Assembly: GCF_000247695.1 (NCBI RefSeq)
Contig: NW_004624801.1
Coordinates: 327,658-391,657 of the forward strand
Origin: Heterocephalus glaber
Lineage: Eukaryota > Chordata > Mammalia > Rodentia > Bathyergidae
DNA length: 64,000 nt
Direction: 5' to 3'
Part shown: one piece after another, positions 48,841-63,329 of the stretch
Numbering within the stretch: position 1 is the first letter of the stretch
Layout of the letters: each line of letters starts with the position of its first letter
Notes under the pieces: model-generated
Told to the model about the DNA's origin: nothing
The model's input: only the letters and a program-made list of their open reading frames with translations
Databases searched by the model: none
Position numbers and translations under genes: made by a program

Positions 48841-51834
48841 CAAACTCAGGGTGTCACCAAGGTATATATCGTCTCGGGACACAAAATTATAAAGGATATG
48901 TGGACTGGGAGAAAATGCCACTTCCTCTAGCAAATTTGGAATAGTGCTTTTGCCAGTGGGAAATAACTGAGGAAATTTGCTTTTTGAAATACGATTTTCT
49001 CCTTAATAAATTTTCTTTTCAAAATACGCATAGGAACGTTTCAAACACGGTTTTAAGTTATTTCTCCATATTAAATGATTGAATCTTTTTTATTTTGTAG
49101 TAGTGGAAGTTCACATTCATCTTAGCGAGTAGGTACATGTCCTTAACATATCTTAATTCTTTTTATTCCTTTTCCCTTCCATCTTCCTCCTTCCATCTCT
49201 AGACCACATTTCCCATTTTCACTATTATTGTTGGTTATTATTATTGTTATTATTATTAGCTCATGTTTTCCACATATGTTTACATTCACTGTGGATATTT
49301 GGTACGTGGAGAAGACTCCTCTTGAATCTCTTTACCTCCCCTCCCTTCTTCCTTCCTTCCCTTCACCCTTGCTATCTTCAGTCTCAACAGCAACTCCATG
49401 GCTCTGTTATCTTCCACATTTAAGGAACGGGAAAAGGGAACCCCAGAGAAGCCCCTGTCCAGAGGATTCAGCCAAGAGGTCTTGGACAGAGCAGAAGTTT
49501 AACCCCACCTGTCCCCACTGGACTGGCTTTGTCACCTGTCTCCTCTGATGCATTCCCTCCCTCGCAGGCAAGTGTGGTAAAGTGACAGCATTTCATCCAG
49601 GGCCTTTCTGCCTGTGCTTTTGCTTTTGCTCTCCCCAGTGACGAAAATGTGCTCTTTTCTTTCCTCACACAGGAAAGCAGGAAGGAGCTCAGAATCCCGG
49701 CCTCTTTCTAACCCGCAGCTCGATTCTCCATTTAGTATTTGGAGAGCAAGAACAACTCTCGAGGGGTAGAATAATTACAAACCTAAACATTGGTTGTGGG
49801 ATTTGGGTAAATGGGAGCTTCAGATTAATTTCAGTGAACTAGGAATTGCTTAGACCTGTCTCCAGGCAAAACCACAAAGCTCTGTTACTAACCAAACTGC
49901 AGGCTCCTAAACTCCCCCTGCTCCCGGCTTTCCTGCCACCACAGGCAAAGGTGTAACAGGATCCTCTTGCTTTCTGACCATTAAGCTTTCTGCCTAGCTT
50001 GGCAAAGCCAGGTGGACTGCTCTACAGGCCTCGCCTATGTTTTTATTTTTGTTTTATTAAATCTATATACAAAACGAAATCCCTCCTGGAACTTATTTTC
50101 CTGCCAGGGAGGACTTCTTTTAGATTGACAGCCAAGCAAGGCTTCCAAACTCCAGCCTTCTTAAGCAGCTTTTCCTCAGATAACACTTGCAAAGAACAAA
50201 ATTCCTTTTTGTTTTAGGACTGTCCACTGTGTGGCTAGCAAACCTATTAAATCAATTGGCTTTGTTTCCCGCAATTTAACTGCATACATATATACAAGAA
50301 GGAAGGCGAATTCTATGAAGTTTTTAAAAAGCAATGAGCCAAGTCCACGATTAGCATATTTCAAGATCTCAGAACCTTTTTTTTTTCAAAATTGTTCAGA
50401 GCAAGGAGCCTAATGGTCTCATGATTACAGCCACTGTCTGAGGGCTGTTATATTGACTCAAAAAGATTTTCATAATCACAGGGCAATCTCTATGAGGAGG
50501 AATAAGACTATCAGAGCCTCTGGCTCTGGAATAAGATGTTCAACTGTCCTGATTTGCTTGCACATGAGGGATTCCCAGGGTGAAGGACCTTTAGTGCTAA
50601 AACTGGAAAGATGAAGCAACCAGGGTGGAATCAGTCATCCTATTTTTGAAGCTGGAGGTGTAGAGTAGTTAGGGTGAGGAGTCGGAGTTACAGTTAAGAA
50701 AGATGTGGAGAGGGGCATGAAGCAAGGTGTGCCACCTTCTGCACATGAGCTTTCCTAAATACCAACAATAATAATGGTGAATAATTTTACACATAAGTGG
50801 CTGTCTCCAAATAAATTTGTTGCCTCAAGGGCATTCATTGTTTTGGAGGAAGGGTTTCCTTAAGTTACAATTCTAAGCATTATTTTAAAGATGATATAAA
50901 TTCATTAAAGCTAACTTGGGTGACTGAAGGTAATGTGTATCACTTCCAGGTGGCATGTATATGTATTCTAAATTTCTTATTTATCATGAAAGCCTTGGAT
51001 GGTATTTTTTTCCACTGCCAAAAATCTAGCACCATTTACATTTTTGCTTTTCTGACTCACTGTGTGAAAGAAATCAGATTAATAGACTGTGCTCTAGATT
51101 ATATCATATATGATACACCATTGATAGCATATCATAGATCATCATATCATAGAATATATAGTAGAGATTATTGGTGAGACTCATCAAATACTTCTGTTTA
51201 ACAACAGAATACCATGCAGACAGATAATACTGTTAGAATAGAAATGACCTGGCTCAACATAAGAATTTTATGGTGACAATACTCACTTTCAGGGATCTTT
51301 TGATTTCAGGGTTGAGATGATATTCTGAGAGCTTGAGACTGTTAAAACATTTGACTTCTAGAGAATTCTATTCAAGTCATCTAACACTTTTTGAAAGAAT
51401 TCTTACATTTTAAGCTGGGTACTTACATTTTCTATATGGACTTTTTTTATTAGATCAAAGTTAGGGAAGTGGTCAGTACAGTTGTGCATTTGTTTTGCCC
51501 AAAAGTAAGAAAAGTAGATGCATTTTAGATAGGAAAAATACATATAAAATAATAATTTCCAATCACTGAGAATTTGGGCTTTAACCACTGCACAGATAGG
51601 CATACAGTTCTTGTCCTTAGAAAATGAATTATTTCTTTTTCTAGGTTGTCACTGTGGATTCAAATACTTATGTAACACCTTACTGGGAATTGGGTACAGC
51701 ATATATCACTTGAATATTTTAATTGTGGCAATTTTTAAAATTTTGAGTTAAATTTTACTATTAAAAAGGAGCCCAGAAGTCAGGAGGAATTCTATTTTAA
51801 TGACAAATATGGATAATCAATATTGCAAATATCA
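48841..51834. other. Gene-free stretch downstream of KCNJ2
   Basis: No exon was recognised. A T-rich segment at 49.13-49.21 kb weakly resembles the minus-strand L1 3' end seen at 35.3 kb. A short (ATT)n run lies near 49237-49257. A/T quasi-palindromes occur at 51.10-51.17 kb. Confidence 0.45.
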
Positions 51835-51999
51835 AGCCAAGTGTGATGGTGCACCCCTGTAATCCCAGCACTCGAAAAGCTGTGACAGGAGGATTGCTTC
51901 AAGTTCGAGGCCAACCTGGGCTACAGTGTGAATTCAAGGCCAGGTTGAGCTGCATTGCAAGACTCTGTCTGAAAAAATACAAACACCGAAGAACAAGGA
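51835..51999 (+). mobile_element. B1 SINE
   Basis: Starts 'gccaagtgtgatggtgcacc', then 'ctgtaatcccagcactcgaa' and 'agttcgaggccaacctgggc', with the rodent-type internal duplication ('gaattcaaggccaggttgag') and an A-rich end. A short AAATATCA repeat flanks it. Confidence 0.85.
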
Positions 52000-52520
52000 A
52001 AATATCATTTTGCACAAAATAACTAATGTATGATCATGTAGAACTTGCAGAAGGATAATTTGTTTAATTGTCCATGATTATGGTAGATCCCAAAATGGCC
52101 CAGCAGGCCCTAAAAATTGTGCTGTACAAAGGAAGTAGATTTAGATTAAGTAACCAGCCTTCTGATAGGATGGCTTTGAAGGACATCTCACAAGTTTATA
52201 AATAAATTGATGCAGCCTAAAAACAAAAATGCCCAACATAAAACCCCACCTCTCCTCCTACTTCATGATGATAAGTTTTGCCTTTGCTTTTGATTTTTAC
52301 CTTTGAATTCTAGATAAATATTATCAAAAATATTCATGCTAATATGTAACCTTAATGAGGCAAATTTCTTTTTCTCAACTTCATAATTTCTTAAATTTAG
52401 AAAGTGTAAATCTTTAAAATGTAATAATATATACCACTTCCTTCTTCTCTAAACCTCTCTCCAGAAACTTTACGTTTAATCAATTTTTCGCATAGTAATT
52501 TTTAAAGGTCTGTTATATAC

Positions 52521-52580
52521 CCTCCCTCCCTTCCTTCCTTCCTTCCTTCCTTCCTTCCTTCCTTCCTTCCTTCTTCCCAT
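52521..52580. repeat. (CCTT)n microsatellite
   Basis: About 11 perfect CCTT units follow a CCCTC lead-in. Confidence 0.95.
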
Positions 52581-55500
52581 TCTGCTTCTCTTTTTTTGTT
52601 TCCCTCCCTTCCCACCTCCTTCTTTCCTTTCACATATTTTTATGTCTCTCTTATGTGCCAGGCACTCTATTTTTGTTAGTATTGTAGTACTATTTAGAAA
52701 TAACTCTCAATAAAATCACAACAGAGCTATTGGATATTAAAACGTGGTAACTTAACATAACATTCACCCTAAAATTTGGAAGTGCTTATTCTGAAAGTTT
52801 AAGTTGATTTTGATCTTGTGGACCTGTCCTCTCCCTTTTTCATACTAAGTGGCTGCTCTGCCCCTAGATTCTGGTTTGATTAGTTCTGGGGATCATCTTT
52901 GCCTCTGCACCTCCTCAGTCCTGGCGTAAGGGCCAAAGGACAACACTTGGGTAAGTGTTTGAGTTCACTCGTGCCCAACAAATGAAACAAATCTCTACTT
53001 TATAATTTCATTTGACTTGTATTTTTAAAATCTTTGCTACGATAGTTCTCTATATAAAGCCCCAGTTAAGCTACTCTTTATTTGATCCTGGAACAAAGAG
53101 AATGTCTCACTAAATAGTTCCTTTAAAAATACATAGATAGCTGCATCATGGACTTATTCACAAAAACAGATTATTTATCAATAGAGAAATTTCAAAGGTA
53201 AGTGTATACAATCATTAGCAAAACACTCTTGACAAAAGCACTGTCAGAGAGCAACTACTCATAACCAACCAAAGGAAACGTTAATAAACACGCCTGAGGT
53301 TTTCTTCTGTCCTGAAATGTATTTTTCTGGTGGCCATAAGACCAACGAGGAACTTCTCCCTGCCTTTTTGAGAATCAACTAAAAATTGTAGCCAACACCA
53401 CTGAAGCACACTCATAGTCAATGAGGCAGCTGAATAAGATGTCCCAGTGTTGCCATAGAAACTGGAAGAAGCATTGAAACACCTTCTCTGCATACTTTAA
53501 TTTCATCTGAGTGACTTTAAGAACCAAAAATAAAAAGTGCACAGGGATGTAATTATATAAAAAGCTATGTTCGATTATAAATACAGTATGTACTTTTGCC
53601 TCTGTCTGCAGCTCCCATCTCTTTTCCATCTGAAGACATTTGAACTATTCGAGAAAGAGGCTTAGTTTGCTATTTAATTGAAACGAGGCTCAGATTTGCC
53701 AAGATAAGGAAATCAGGGTTTCTTCTGCATTTCATTTTTTGTCTCACACTGGACATCTGATAACAGGGTCTATTTCCAGTGTACGGACACACTGGGTCAC
53801 ATGGGCTCACCAGGGCCAATGGAAATTGCTGTGCCATGGGGCTCTCACTGGTCTAAAATATTCCCTAGGTTTATGATAATTGTATAGGGTAATAAAAAGA
53901 AGTGGACAGGAGAATGCCAAAGGAGCAATTAGTGGAAGAGACCAACAAGAGTTTTTTAAAAATCCCGTTGCTACTTGCAATAATAGCTTATTTCACAATA
54001 CGGGGGTGTTTGTAGGGAAACCTCAAAAAAGCAGACTTTTTGCAATATTCACCTGAGGGGGAAATGTGCAGAATTTGGCGGGTCATTTTTTCACACCTTC
54101 TAATGGGCTGATGAATTAAATTTGCTGGGAGAAAACAGTACACCTTCCTCCTAGTGAGCAAGGCAATCCTGGACCTGCATGTTGGCATGATTTGAAACAT
54201 CTTTAGGTTGCCACTTCCTGGTTAGTGATTTACATGAGATTGTGTGCAATATAGAATTTACTTAAAATGGAAAATGCAAAGGTACAAGGTGTGTCTGCTG
54301 AATAAGGATACAGCTTATTTGCTCTTTGATCTCTTGATTTGGACGACTAGATGTGAGGCCCTTGACTCAGTCTTCCTGCAAGGCAAATAAGTTCTTTATA
54401 GGAATAAAATATGGAAGGACTTTCCCCTTTAGGAGAGTTGGCAGGCGGCAGGTAAAAAATCATAGCTAGTTCAGCTAGTGCCATTTGCAAAACTAGATTG
54501 GCTGCGTGGCTTAAATGCCTAATGCTTGCAAAAAAAAGGAACCAAAGAACTTTCACTGTCTAAGATTGAAAATGTTTATGTTAATGAATCTAGAATTTCT
54601 TGACGTTTGTGCCCAGAACCACAGAAAGAGGGTTCCTGAAATACAGCCCAAAATGTCAGCAGTGCCTTCTGTCTGGCTAAGTGTTCAGATGTATTGGTTG
54701 TGGTGTTGTTTTGTTTTGTCTTTCTTGCTTCTGATTTGTTTCTGCTTTTCACCCCACACCAGTCTGCAAGAACTCAATTTGTCTTTGGGTTTTCTCAAAT
54801 ATTATTAAAATCCATTCTTAGGCAATGTCAGTTTTCTAGAAAATTTTATATGAAAGTAGGAAGAGAGACTCTCAGCACGTATTTCATGAAAAACATCAGA
54901 TTTACCTTTCAGATTGTATTTCCATGGAGAAAGTCCTTCAGGTGCTGAGCAAAATGAATGACCATGTGGTTCCTGAGATCCCCTTTATTATAAATAGCCA
55001 GCTTTATACTTCTACAAGTTCTTTTTATTTTCCAAAGAAAATGTGCCACCAAAATGGACAGAGACATAAAGTTTAATTACTGTGGTCTAAAGTTTGGTTT
55101 CAGTATCTAGGCTCAGAAATCTGATTTCATCAGCATATTAAAAATCAACTTAACTATGGAGAGATTAATATGTAGACTCAAAACAGTCATTTTTAGTGAA
55201 AACCATGAACATTGAGAGAATCACACGCCTGAGGACTCCATTTGGTGTATATTTTCCCTCTGTACATTTTACATTGTGCTTGGGATTGGAATAAGGAGAA
55301 GTTGTGTGAATTCACTATTAGATGTTAGCAAACAAAGATAGCATCTCACCTTCAACTCCCCTGGGGATCGGACTCCACTGAGGGAATCACATTGTATGGT
55401 TAGATCCCACTCTTTGCCCAAAACATTGCCCATGCCAGGGCTTCTTCATTCAAACAACTCCAAGGCCAAGTAGTGGCCTCACTTTTTGTCATCTTCAGTA

Positions 55501-57526
55501 TAAAAGTTCCCTACTTACAGAAATGAACATTCAGAGTACACTTGCAGTCAAGTTTTAGAAGTCTAGAAATCGATCTTTTGTTTCAACTTTGATTTTGGGG
55601 GGGTTATCTAATTCTCTTTTATAGTTATAAAGGTATGCAGTCTTGCACTTGCTATTTCCATGATTGTCCTCATCCTGGGAAATTCCTGCCATGTCAGACC
55701 CACACTTAGTGCCAGGAAACCACCGAGCAGTTTTTATAAGTATGAAAATAAATTTGTTTTTTGTAAGGATTCCATTCTATCTTTTGGAAACCCTATATAT
55801 CTTTACTTTGATGCATCATGTCTTGATTTTACCCTCTAACTTTTAAAAGAAACCCTTACTCATTAATTTTCAAGATCTTGGGGACTCTTGAGTGCTAATA
55901 CATGTTCTTTCTCTTCAGTTCTCCGCCTTAACCTCCAGTTTAGCCCCTTCAACTCATGGAATTCTTTTTGTTAAATCTTTAACAGCACAAATGTTGACAC
56001 AAAAATGTGAAATTGTGATTATATATGTTACATAAGATCATTTATTTACATGTATATATGCTTGTGTGTATGCATACTCACAATTTCACTTCTATGTTTT
56101 CTCTAAGGAAATCTTCCATTCTAAGAAATTCTCAAAAGAAGCTTCTATGGTTTTTGTGAAATAGACTTGACTTCTCCTCTATTTTTATTTCTGTGTAACA
56201 TGTATTTCAGCCCATATCATGAAACATTATTTGTAATCTGGTTCATTTTCTACAAACAAATGGATGCAAACATGCTGGCTTCCACAAATTACTTGAGGAT
56301 TTTGAGCCTTGGTTGGCTCATAAGAAAATAAAAATGAAAACAGAATTAGTGAGATTTGAAAGGTAATAGTTTGCGTAAAAGTGCTTTGTAAATTATATAT
56401 TAGTTATTTGGGTATTTATAGTAGCAGTCTTTTCATTTGAAGTGGTCTTTATCCTAAATTCCAAACATTTAGATCATCAAAAAAAGCTTTTCTCAGTTTG
56501 TAAAAGATTTACCGAACATCAGTTGCCCGGAAACATGATAGGTACAGGGGATTGCAAGGTACTGTGCAATGAGTGGAGTGAGAGAGAAGAAGAACAGTAA
56601 TTAGAGTAATCTAAGTTTAGATTTCTATATTTATGCTCTGATCTTAGCAATTAAGCCCAAAGACCTCAAGTAAAGTGTATGTGCAAGACATGCAAACACT
56701 CTTCTGTACCTTTGCTCAGACAGTCCCTAGCATTACCCATCATGTTACATCGAATGTCAAGATGTGTTTTTTTTCTTTGTTGCTCTTGCTTTTCTTTTTT
56801 GTCCTTGAATCTCTAAGGTTGGAGCACACGCATCTGAACTCTGACACTATGTGAACGGAAGGCGTTGTTCTTGGCAAAATGCTCGGTAACAAGCCTATCA
56901 GATTACAGAGTGGATTTCCTTTATCTTGGGGCATTGGACTCTATTCAGGGGGCAAGCAGGATAGGATTTCTCAGCTTGTGTGGACATGCTGGTTGTTTCT
57001 TATTCTCATTCTTTCTGGGAGAAGAGCGGAGCTTTCCTGCTTATATTCTATGAAGATCAATGGCCCAAGCAGAAAGGCATTAGGAGCCTTCCACTGAGTA
57101 AAAGGACCTTATTGACCCAAAGCATATCCATTTACCAAGACCAAGAGGTTGGCCCTCCCCAGAACTTCTGTTCAAACTAGAATGTCCCTGCAGATGGCAG
57201 GGGTTTGGTAGTGGCTCTATCAGGGCGAGCTGCAGAAGAAAAGCTCCTCCCTGCACTGTGTCTAAACAGATTTCCCCTCAGTGGATTCCAGGGCACTGTG
57301 TCACTGTCATTTTTTTTTTGTAGATATATTCTCCCTCACTGTTTTCATCATTGTGTTTCGAAGGACTTATCTTTATCAAATTTGTGTGTCACTGAAATCT
57401 TTCTGGAAAATCAGTTAAAAGAAAACAGTTTTTAAAAAAGACTCCTTTAAAAGGAAGGCAGTGTTCTTGATAAAGAAGTATGAGAACTTTCATTTTGCCT
57501 GTAGTTCCGCCATATCACATACAGAT
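52581..57526. other. Gene-free stretch
   Basis: No exon with family motifs and no clear repeat was recognised in about 5 kb. Overlapping frames on opposite strands near 53.3-53.6 kb and 54.5-54.9 kb show no domain. Confidence 0.45.
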
Positions 57527-57554
57527 ACACACACACACACACACATACACACAG
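57527..57554. repeat. (AC)n microsatellite
   Basis: About 11 AC units with one AT interruption, followed by CA-rich sequence to about 57590. Confidence 0.9.
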
Positions 57555-59339
57555 CACCTGTACATACATACACACTCCCTGTGCACACACTCGGAAAATT
57601 GAATTTACTGTGTGAGGGCATCCAGAGTCCTCACTCTTCAAGAGTCTCTATTGACATGGGCAAGATCAGAGGGGGCAAATAAGCCTGAAACTGGTGAGAT
57701 CACACAATTCGGGGGCATTTGGCTTGATTTACTGTCCATTACTTAGAGTTACTGAGAGGAAACAATAATAATTTAAGATTGTGTGTGAGCCTCATTTCCT
57801 TATGCATAATTCTTTTGCAATTTTTGCATATTCCCTATAATGAAAATATGACCTTTTCATGTCCTATCCAATATTGTTAACACATAGTTGATAATTCCCA
57901 GTTTTTGTTTTTTAATGAATGCAGGTCTACAAAAGTTCACATGAGTACAGTTTTTGTCAAAATCCACAAATTTTATATCCTGAATTCTCATGGTTTTTAA
58001 AAATATTTCTAAGTAGACTGTGGTAACCTATCTGTTATGAAAAGTGTTTTAAAATATTAGTTGGATATTTATTTATTTATTAAGGAAGGAGTTTATCTCT
58101 TTCTTTTTATTTTAAATATGTGGTTCTGTTGAAATGTAGTCACAAAATAGGAAATCTACTAGTTTATTTAAATTTTAATGGTTAATATTTATAATGGTCA
58201 ATATTTTTGAAATGAAAGTATGCTCTCTATTAGGTGCACACATTAAATATTTATATGCTTATTAGTTATGTAACTCAAATTTGCAATACCCTCAATTATT
58301 TTTATCTGTTTAATCTTTTTATTACTATGTGCAGCCTAGTGCCATGGCTGTTTGTGCTTATTTCTGTACCATGACAATGAAGGGGTGAGTTGTTGGCTGT
58401 ATTTCCAATGCCACCTGCTTTCTGTATATAGTTCAGATATGCATTATAGTTAGATGCATCCAGATTCATGATGGTTAAAATTTATTGGAGTTCTGTAACT
58501 TTATCAAATAAAATAACTTAATTTTTGCTTTCACCTTATATTATTTTTGTCACATATATATAATTATATTGTTTTAGTTTTCTGTTTTTTATTTATTTAT
58601 TTTTGTTTTAGTTTTCTTGATACTGATTCACTTTGTCTCCTTCTCTCCCTAAATTTTTACTTTTATATCATTTTTATATATAATTTTTATACCAATTATG
58701 AGAAAAAGATTTTCAATTCCCATGAGCACATACATGTTTTTCATTTCTTTGCATTTTTCTCTTTTCTTGTATACTTCATTGCCTTGAATTACTTTTGTTT
58801 TTCCTTATGTTGACTTATAAATATGCATTGAAGTTTTTCATTTTAGTGGTTGAGTTGATATATTTAACAACTGTATTAAAGAAAATCATACTGCTAGAAC
58901 TTTTTAGCCTTTTAATTTATTTTTTCAATAAGACAAAAGACTTAATATGCTCTTACTTCTTTTTCCTGCCCTCATACACCTATACTGTAATTCTGTAATA
59001 CATGATAAAAATAAAATCTGAATGAGTTTTAGTAGATTCTTATTTTAAATTTGATGGAAATTCATTATACTCTAAGATGAAACAGACTCTGCAGGAATTA
59101 ATATAGATTAAAAATTTTTACTACATCAACAGAGGAATTCTGGACTCAGTTGTAAGTTCTAGGAAATAGGTCAGGTTGTTGATCTGATATTGAGCATAGT
59201 TGCCCTTCAGTCTGGTAATGAGAGCTCAGGACAATTTAACCTTCACTAATATTGCCCAGGGTGAAGAAGTGCTCTATATTTGAACAGATCTTCCAAGTCT
59301 CGATGAGGTAGAAATTGAGAACATCTGAACTACTCCAAA
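57555..59339. other. Gene-free, very AT-rich stretch
   Basis: No repeat family or exon was recognised with confidence. T-rich frames at 58.5-59.0 kb translate to low-complexity F/Y/I runs. Confidence 0.45.
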
Positions 59340-59440
59340 CATAGATAGATGGGCTCCTCCCCAGGTTCTAATTCAGTTTGCTCAAGGTGGGGCCTAAGAA
59401 TCTATAATTCTTTTTGGTTCCCAGGCTGATCATGTGATCC
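59340..59440. mobile_element. MER20-like hAT relic
   Basis: 'tcctccccaggttctaattc' and 'gtggggcctaagaatctata' resemble the inner part of MER20. Short and old. Confidence 0.4.
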
Positions 59441-60202
59441 TGGCCTAATGACATCACATGAGGAATAATTGGCCTATTGCAAAGAGACTGAACAGGAGTC
59501 CTGGGCACTTGCCTCTATAGACTATACCTAACCCCACAAGAAAACCACTTACCTTTTCAACATTCTGGTTACCTTAAGTAAAGGGGCAGGGAAGGGTCAA
59601 CTGGCCTTTAAGGTCCACCTCCCTCTAGTTTTTATTTTTGTCTTTTTTGCTGTCTAAAGAGGCTGTGAGTTTTCTTCCACATTTGATAAAAGAAAGTGTC
59701 ACATTACTGTATTTATGAGTGAAATAACTGAGAAGACTCCATGAGAACCATGACTTATAGTATTTATAAAGCAGTAAAAACTTTACAGAAGGAGATGCAA
59801 AAGATTTGCTAGAGGCATTAAACAAAAGTGAGGGAAGTAAAGCACAAACAAAATAGTAACTTCTGCAAATCGTGCTATAAATATTTAGATATTTAAATGA
59901 GAGGCCAGAAATTTGCTTGTGTGTTTATTCATTAGAAGCCAAATTAAATTTAAAAAGTCAAAATTAAAATAAATGGTTTTAGTATTATTTAAAGTGGTAT
60001 GGTGATCCAAAGAGGAAGAAAAATACTTGTATTCCTAAATACTGATTAAAAATGAGAGAAGTATTTGGTTACAGGCTATTGAGATAAATCAGAAATAGTG
60101 GATATGATTTCGATAGGTGGTAAATATGGTAGAGAGGCCCTTCCAAGTACAGGACCTAGTATAAGAAAACATGTAAGACATGCAAAACCTAAAATATTTC
60201 TT

Positions 60203-60281
60203 TTTTTTGTACCGGAGATTGAACTCAGGACTTTGTGCTTGTGAGGCATTGGCAGTGCCACTGAGCTAAATCCCCACCCGC
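60203..60281 (-). mobile_element. ID-type SINE with perfect target-site duplication
   Basis: Reverse ID body. AAAATATTTCTT is repeated exactly at 60191-60202 and 60282-60293. Confidence 0.93.
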
Positions 60282-60293
60282 AAAATATTTCTT

Positions 60294-62895
60294 GATGACC
60301 ACAAGAGAGCTGTGTCACCTAGGGCACGAATTTTGCTCCCTGAGAATAACTGAAAATGTCTTGTAATGTTTTTGTTTGTCATAACTGGGTAGGAAATGCC
60401 ATGGGCATTTATGAGTAAAGACCAGAGACATTGCTAACCATTCCACAATGCACAGTACAGTCACCTTTAACAAAGAACTCCAATCAAGTGTGTCAATAGC
60501 ATTAAAACTAAGAAACTATGTTCTAGGGTGTAGCTACCCTTAAACATGAATGGGGACTAAGATTGGAAAGGTAGCTTAAAGATTTAAAGTGCTAGGTTGA
60601 AGAGATTTCATCTGAAATAGAAGTTGGTGAGCAACCGCTGAAGATTTTTGATTGAAGAAATACTATGACTATAGTTCCACTTAGGAAGATGAAGTGTCAA
60701 ATTCAAATTGTTGACTGGAGAAAACATGATGAAGAAAGAGATGAGTAGATGGTTAAGAACCTCTGGCAATATTTCAGGTGCAAGGTAATAGGTGCTTGAA
60801 CTTCAGAAAGGAAAGGAAGTGATCACTTCCAGAGGCACTGCAGAAAACAACATGACTCTATAAATGCTTAAGTTATGGGAGAGAAGAGGGTGGTGGAAGA
60901 GTCATGGCTTGGATGAGCTAAGAAGTGGAGGAGTCAGGAAAGAGGACTGCACTGAAGGAGGAGAAATACACCTTGACTTTGGTGGGTGGGTGGGTCATTC
61001 ATTGGTAGGCAGCCCAAGTACACTGTTAGATGGCAGATAGAGTCAATCTATCTTTCAGTCTACATTCTTCAATTCTTGCAGTTGAGTTGAATCCAAGTTA
61101 CCACCCTCATTTGCACAATGTGATCTTTGGTAGGAAGAGGCACTGGCTGCTCCTCAGCTATTCAACCACGCAATCCCCTCTCATCCTAGCAGGGTAGCAC
61201 TGGAGTTCATTAAATGTTTTACATTACTCAAGGGTACTAATGGTTTTTGTTTACTATCAATTATTTGTGCTTATACATGCAGCTTCCTTGGTTCCAGGGT
61301 TGTAAATTTAAGTTACATTTCTGTTCTGGGCACGAGTTCACATTTATGTAAATCCTTCGCATGCTGGTACAAATCCACTCAAGTCGACTGTTCAGCACAT
61401 CCCAACATGTACATTTGAGAGGTTTCCATGAATTACATTCTTTGTTTTAATCCAGCATTGACTCATTCCCATGTATTTACCATTGCTCCTGCTGCAACTT
61501 GACCCACAGTCCTCTGTGAGGTTCATGTCTCTGCAGTGGGCAAAACCTTTGTTCTTCCTCCTCTTGAAGCATGAGTAGAAGTAGAAGAGTCCAGGAATTA
61601 GTCACAGCCCACAGCTGATGTGCACAGCAGCCAGAAACAGGCACTTTAAAATATTCATTAGGTAGAATCATGGCTAGTTTAATTCACTCTGACTTATGCA
61701 AACAACATCTGTCTCCATTGCAGGATTTCCTCATGATCCCAGCTCCATAAAAATCACACAATAATCGAATCCATGAATTTGATATATGCCAGCCATATTC
61801 TCACCATGCAATTGGAGGTTATGCTCTAAAGAATAAACATATTACAAGGCAATCAAACACTGGTCAGTTGCAAAACTTTCTTCTTTGTCTTTGAGCTTTT
61901 AGTCAATTGACTTATCAGTGTGCTGGGCCAGCTATAGGAGTAGATACATGCTATAAGTTCTGTTAACTTTGGTACCCAATATCTTTAAGCCATTCCTCTC
62001 CATGACAATCAGGCAAATTCATGCTTAAGAAGAGGCATATAAACCAGTGTAATCCAGTGAGAAATCTGCTAAAGGAGTGGACTGAGAGAAAGTATTTTAT
62101 TCTAGTTCACCATCGTCTATGAGCCAGAAGAAAACAATAGCCAGGCAGATAGATTGGTCAGTGCCATTGGTCCATCATGCTGGATATGGATGCTTATTTC
62201 AGAGGATACATCAATCCCTCACCTGACCCAGGGTCCTGAGTAACTTATATCTTCAGAGGCTAAATCTCTTCCTCTATACGGGAGAATCTCTCTCCTGGAT
62301 ATATTTGGCTGCCAGGGTACAAATCTCTTATTCACCATTTCCATCTTCCCATGTAAAGTGCATTATTTCCATTTCCAGAGGTTTACAGAAATTAGTATCA
62401 AAGGATTTAAAGGAAAGATGGATTAAAGGTAGGAAAGGTGAAGAAAAGCTTTACCAAAGTCACAGTTCCCTGGAGCCAGAGGACTTCTGCTTCTCAGCCT
62501 CCTTTTTTCCCTTTTTTTCTTTCTTTCTTTTTGGTTCATTTTAAATCAAAATTTACTTGAAGATTTTGTGTTTGAAGAAATAAAGAATTATAAAAATAAT
62601 AAAGAGTGGATGATTAAAAAAAGAAAAAGTTTTAGAAATATGGATTTGTGAAAAGCCATGGAAAATATTAAAATACTTTGTCTAAAAGGATTCGGATAAC
62701 TGAGTGCATATTTTGTTTAATATTAGTACTTAGAGGCAGATAAAAATTTCCCTGAGATTCTGAAGAAAATTCTAGAATGATATATGTAGCAAATTAGTTC
62801 CATAAGGACTTAAAGATGAGAAAATATTTTTAAAAATTATTCTTCCTCATAAGAACTAGTCAGTCAAATTCTTTCTCCCTAATTGTTCCTTATCT
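60294..62895. other. Gene-free stretch
   Basis: No exon or repeat family was recognised. The 61.2-62.4 kb part is less AT-rich and may hold an old transposon that I cannot name. Confidence 0.4.
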
Positions 62896-62909
62896 GAACA
62901 TCTTTTAGG

Positions 62910-63011
62910 TACTGTTTCTTTTCTTTTTTTTTTCTGGTACAGGTTATTGAATTTGGGTCCTTGTGCTTGTGAGACAGGTGGTGGAACTACTGAGCTAAAT
63001 CCCTGGCCCTG
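62910..63011 (-). mobile_element. ID-type SINE with perfect target-site duplication
   Basis: Reverse ID body with a T-rich tail. GAACATCTTTTAGG is repeated exactly at 62896-62909 and 63012-63025. The body is more diverged ('aggttattgaatttgggtcc') than the copy at 29.6 kb. Confidence 0.93.
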
Positions 63012-63329
63012 GAACATCTTTTAGGAAATATAAACTTCAAACACTAAGATTCAACACAATGACACAATTTCCAAGAGATGAAATTAAAATTATGCCATTA
63101 ATACTATTTTAGATTTATGGTAAGTTTTCTCAGTAATCTTCGTGATTCACTGACAGTTTACATACACTTTTGTCAAAAATAACCATAAAGGCTGAATTGG
63201 GAGCTAATTCCCATTGATGACTAAAAGTCACGTTAGTCTGATTGCTCCTTGGAAGTAGCAGCTAAATATGCAACTTTTCACCTTTCAAACATGCTTCATA
63301 CATCCCAGACCTACAAATACAAACAATAA

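Noticed and set aside
58320..58410. Third hAT (MER1-like) relic
   Set aside because: Only one short phrase resembles the family; too weak to annotate.
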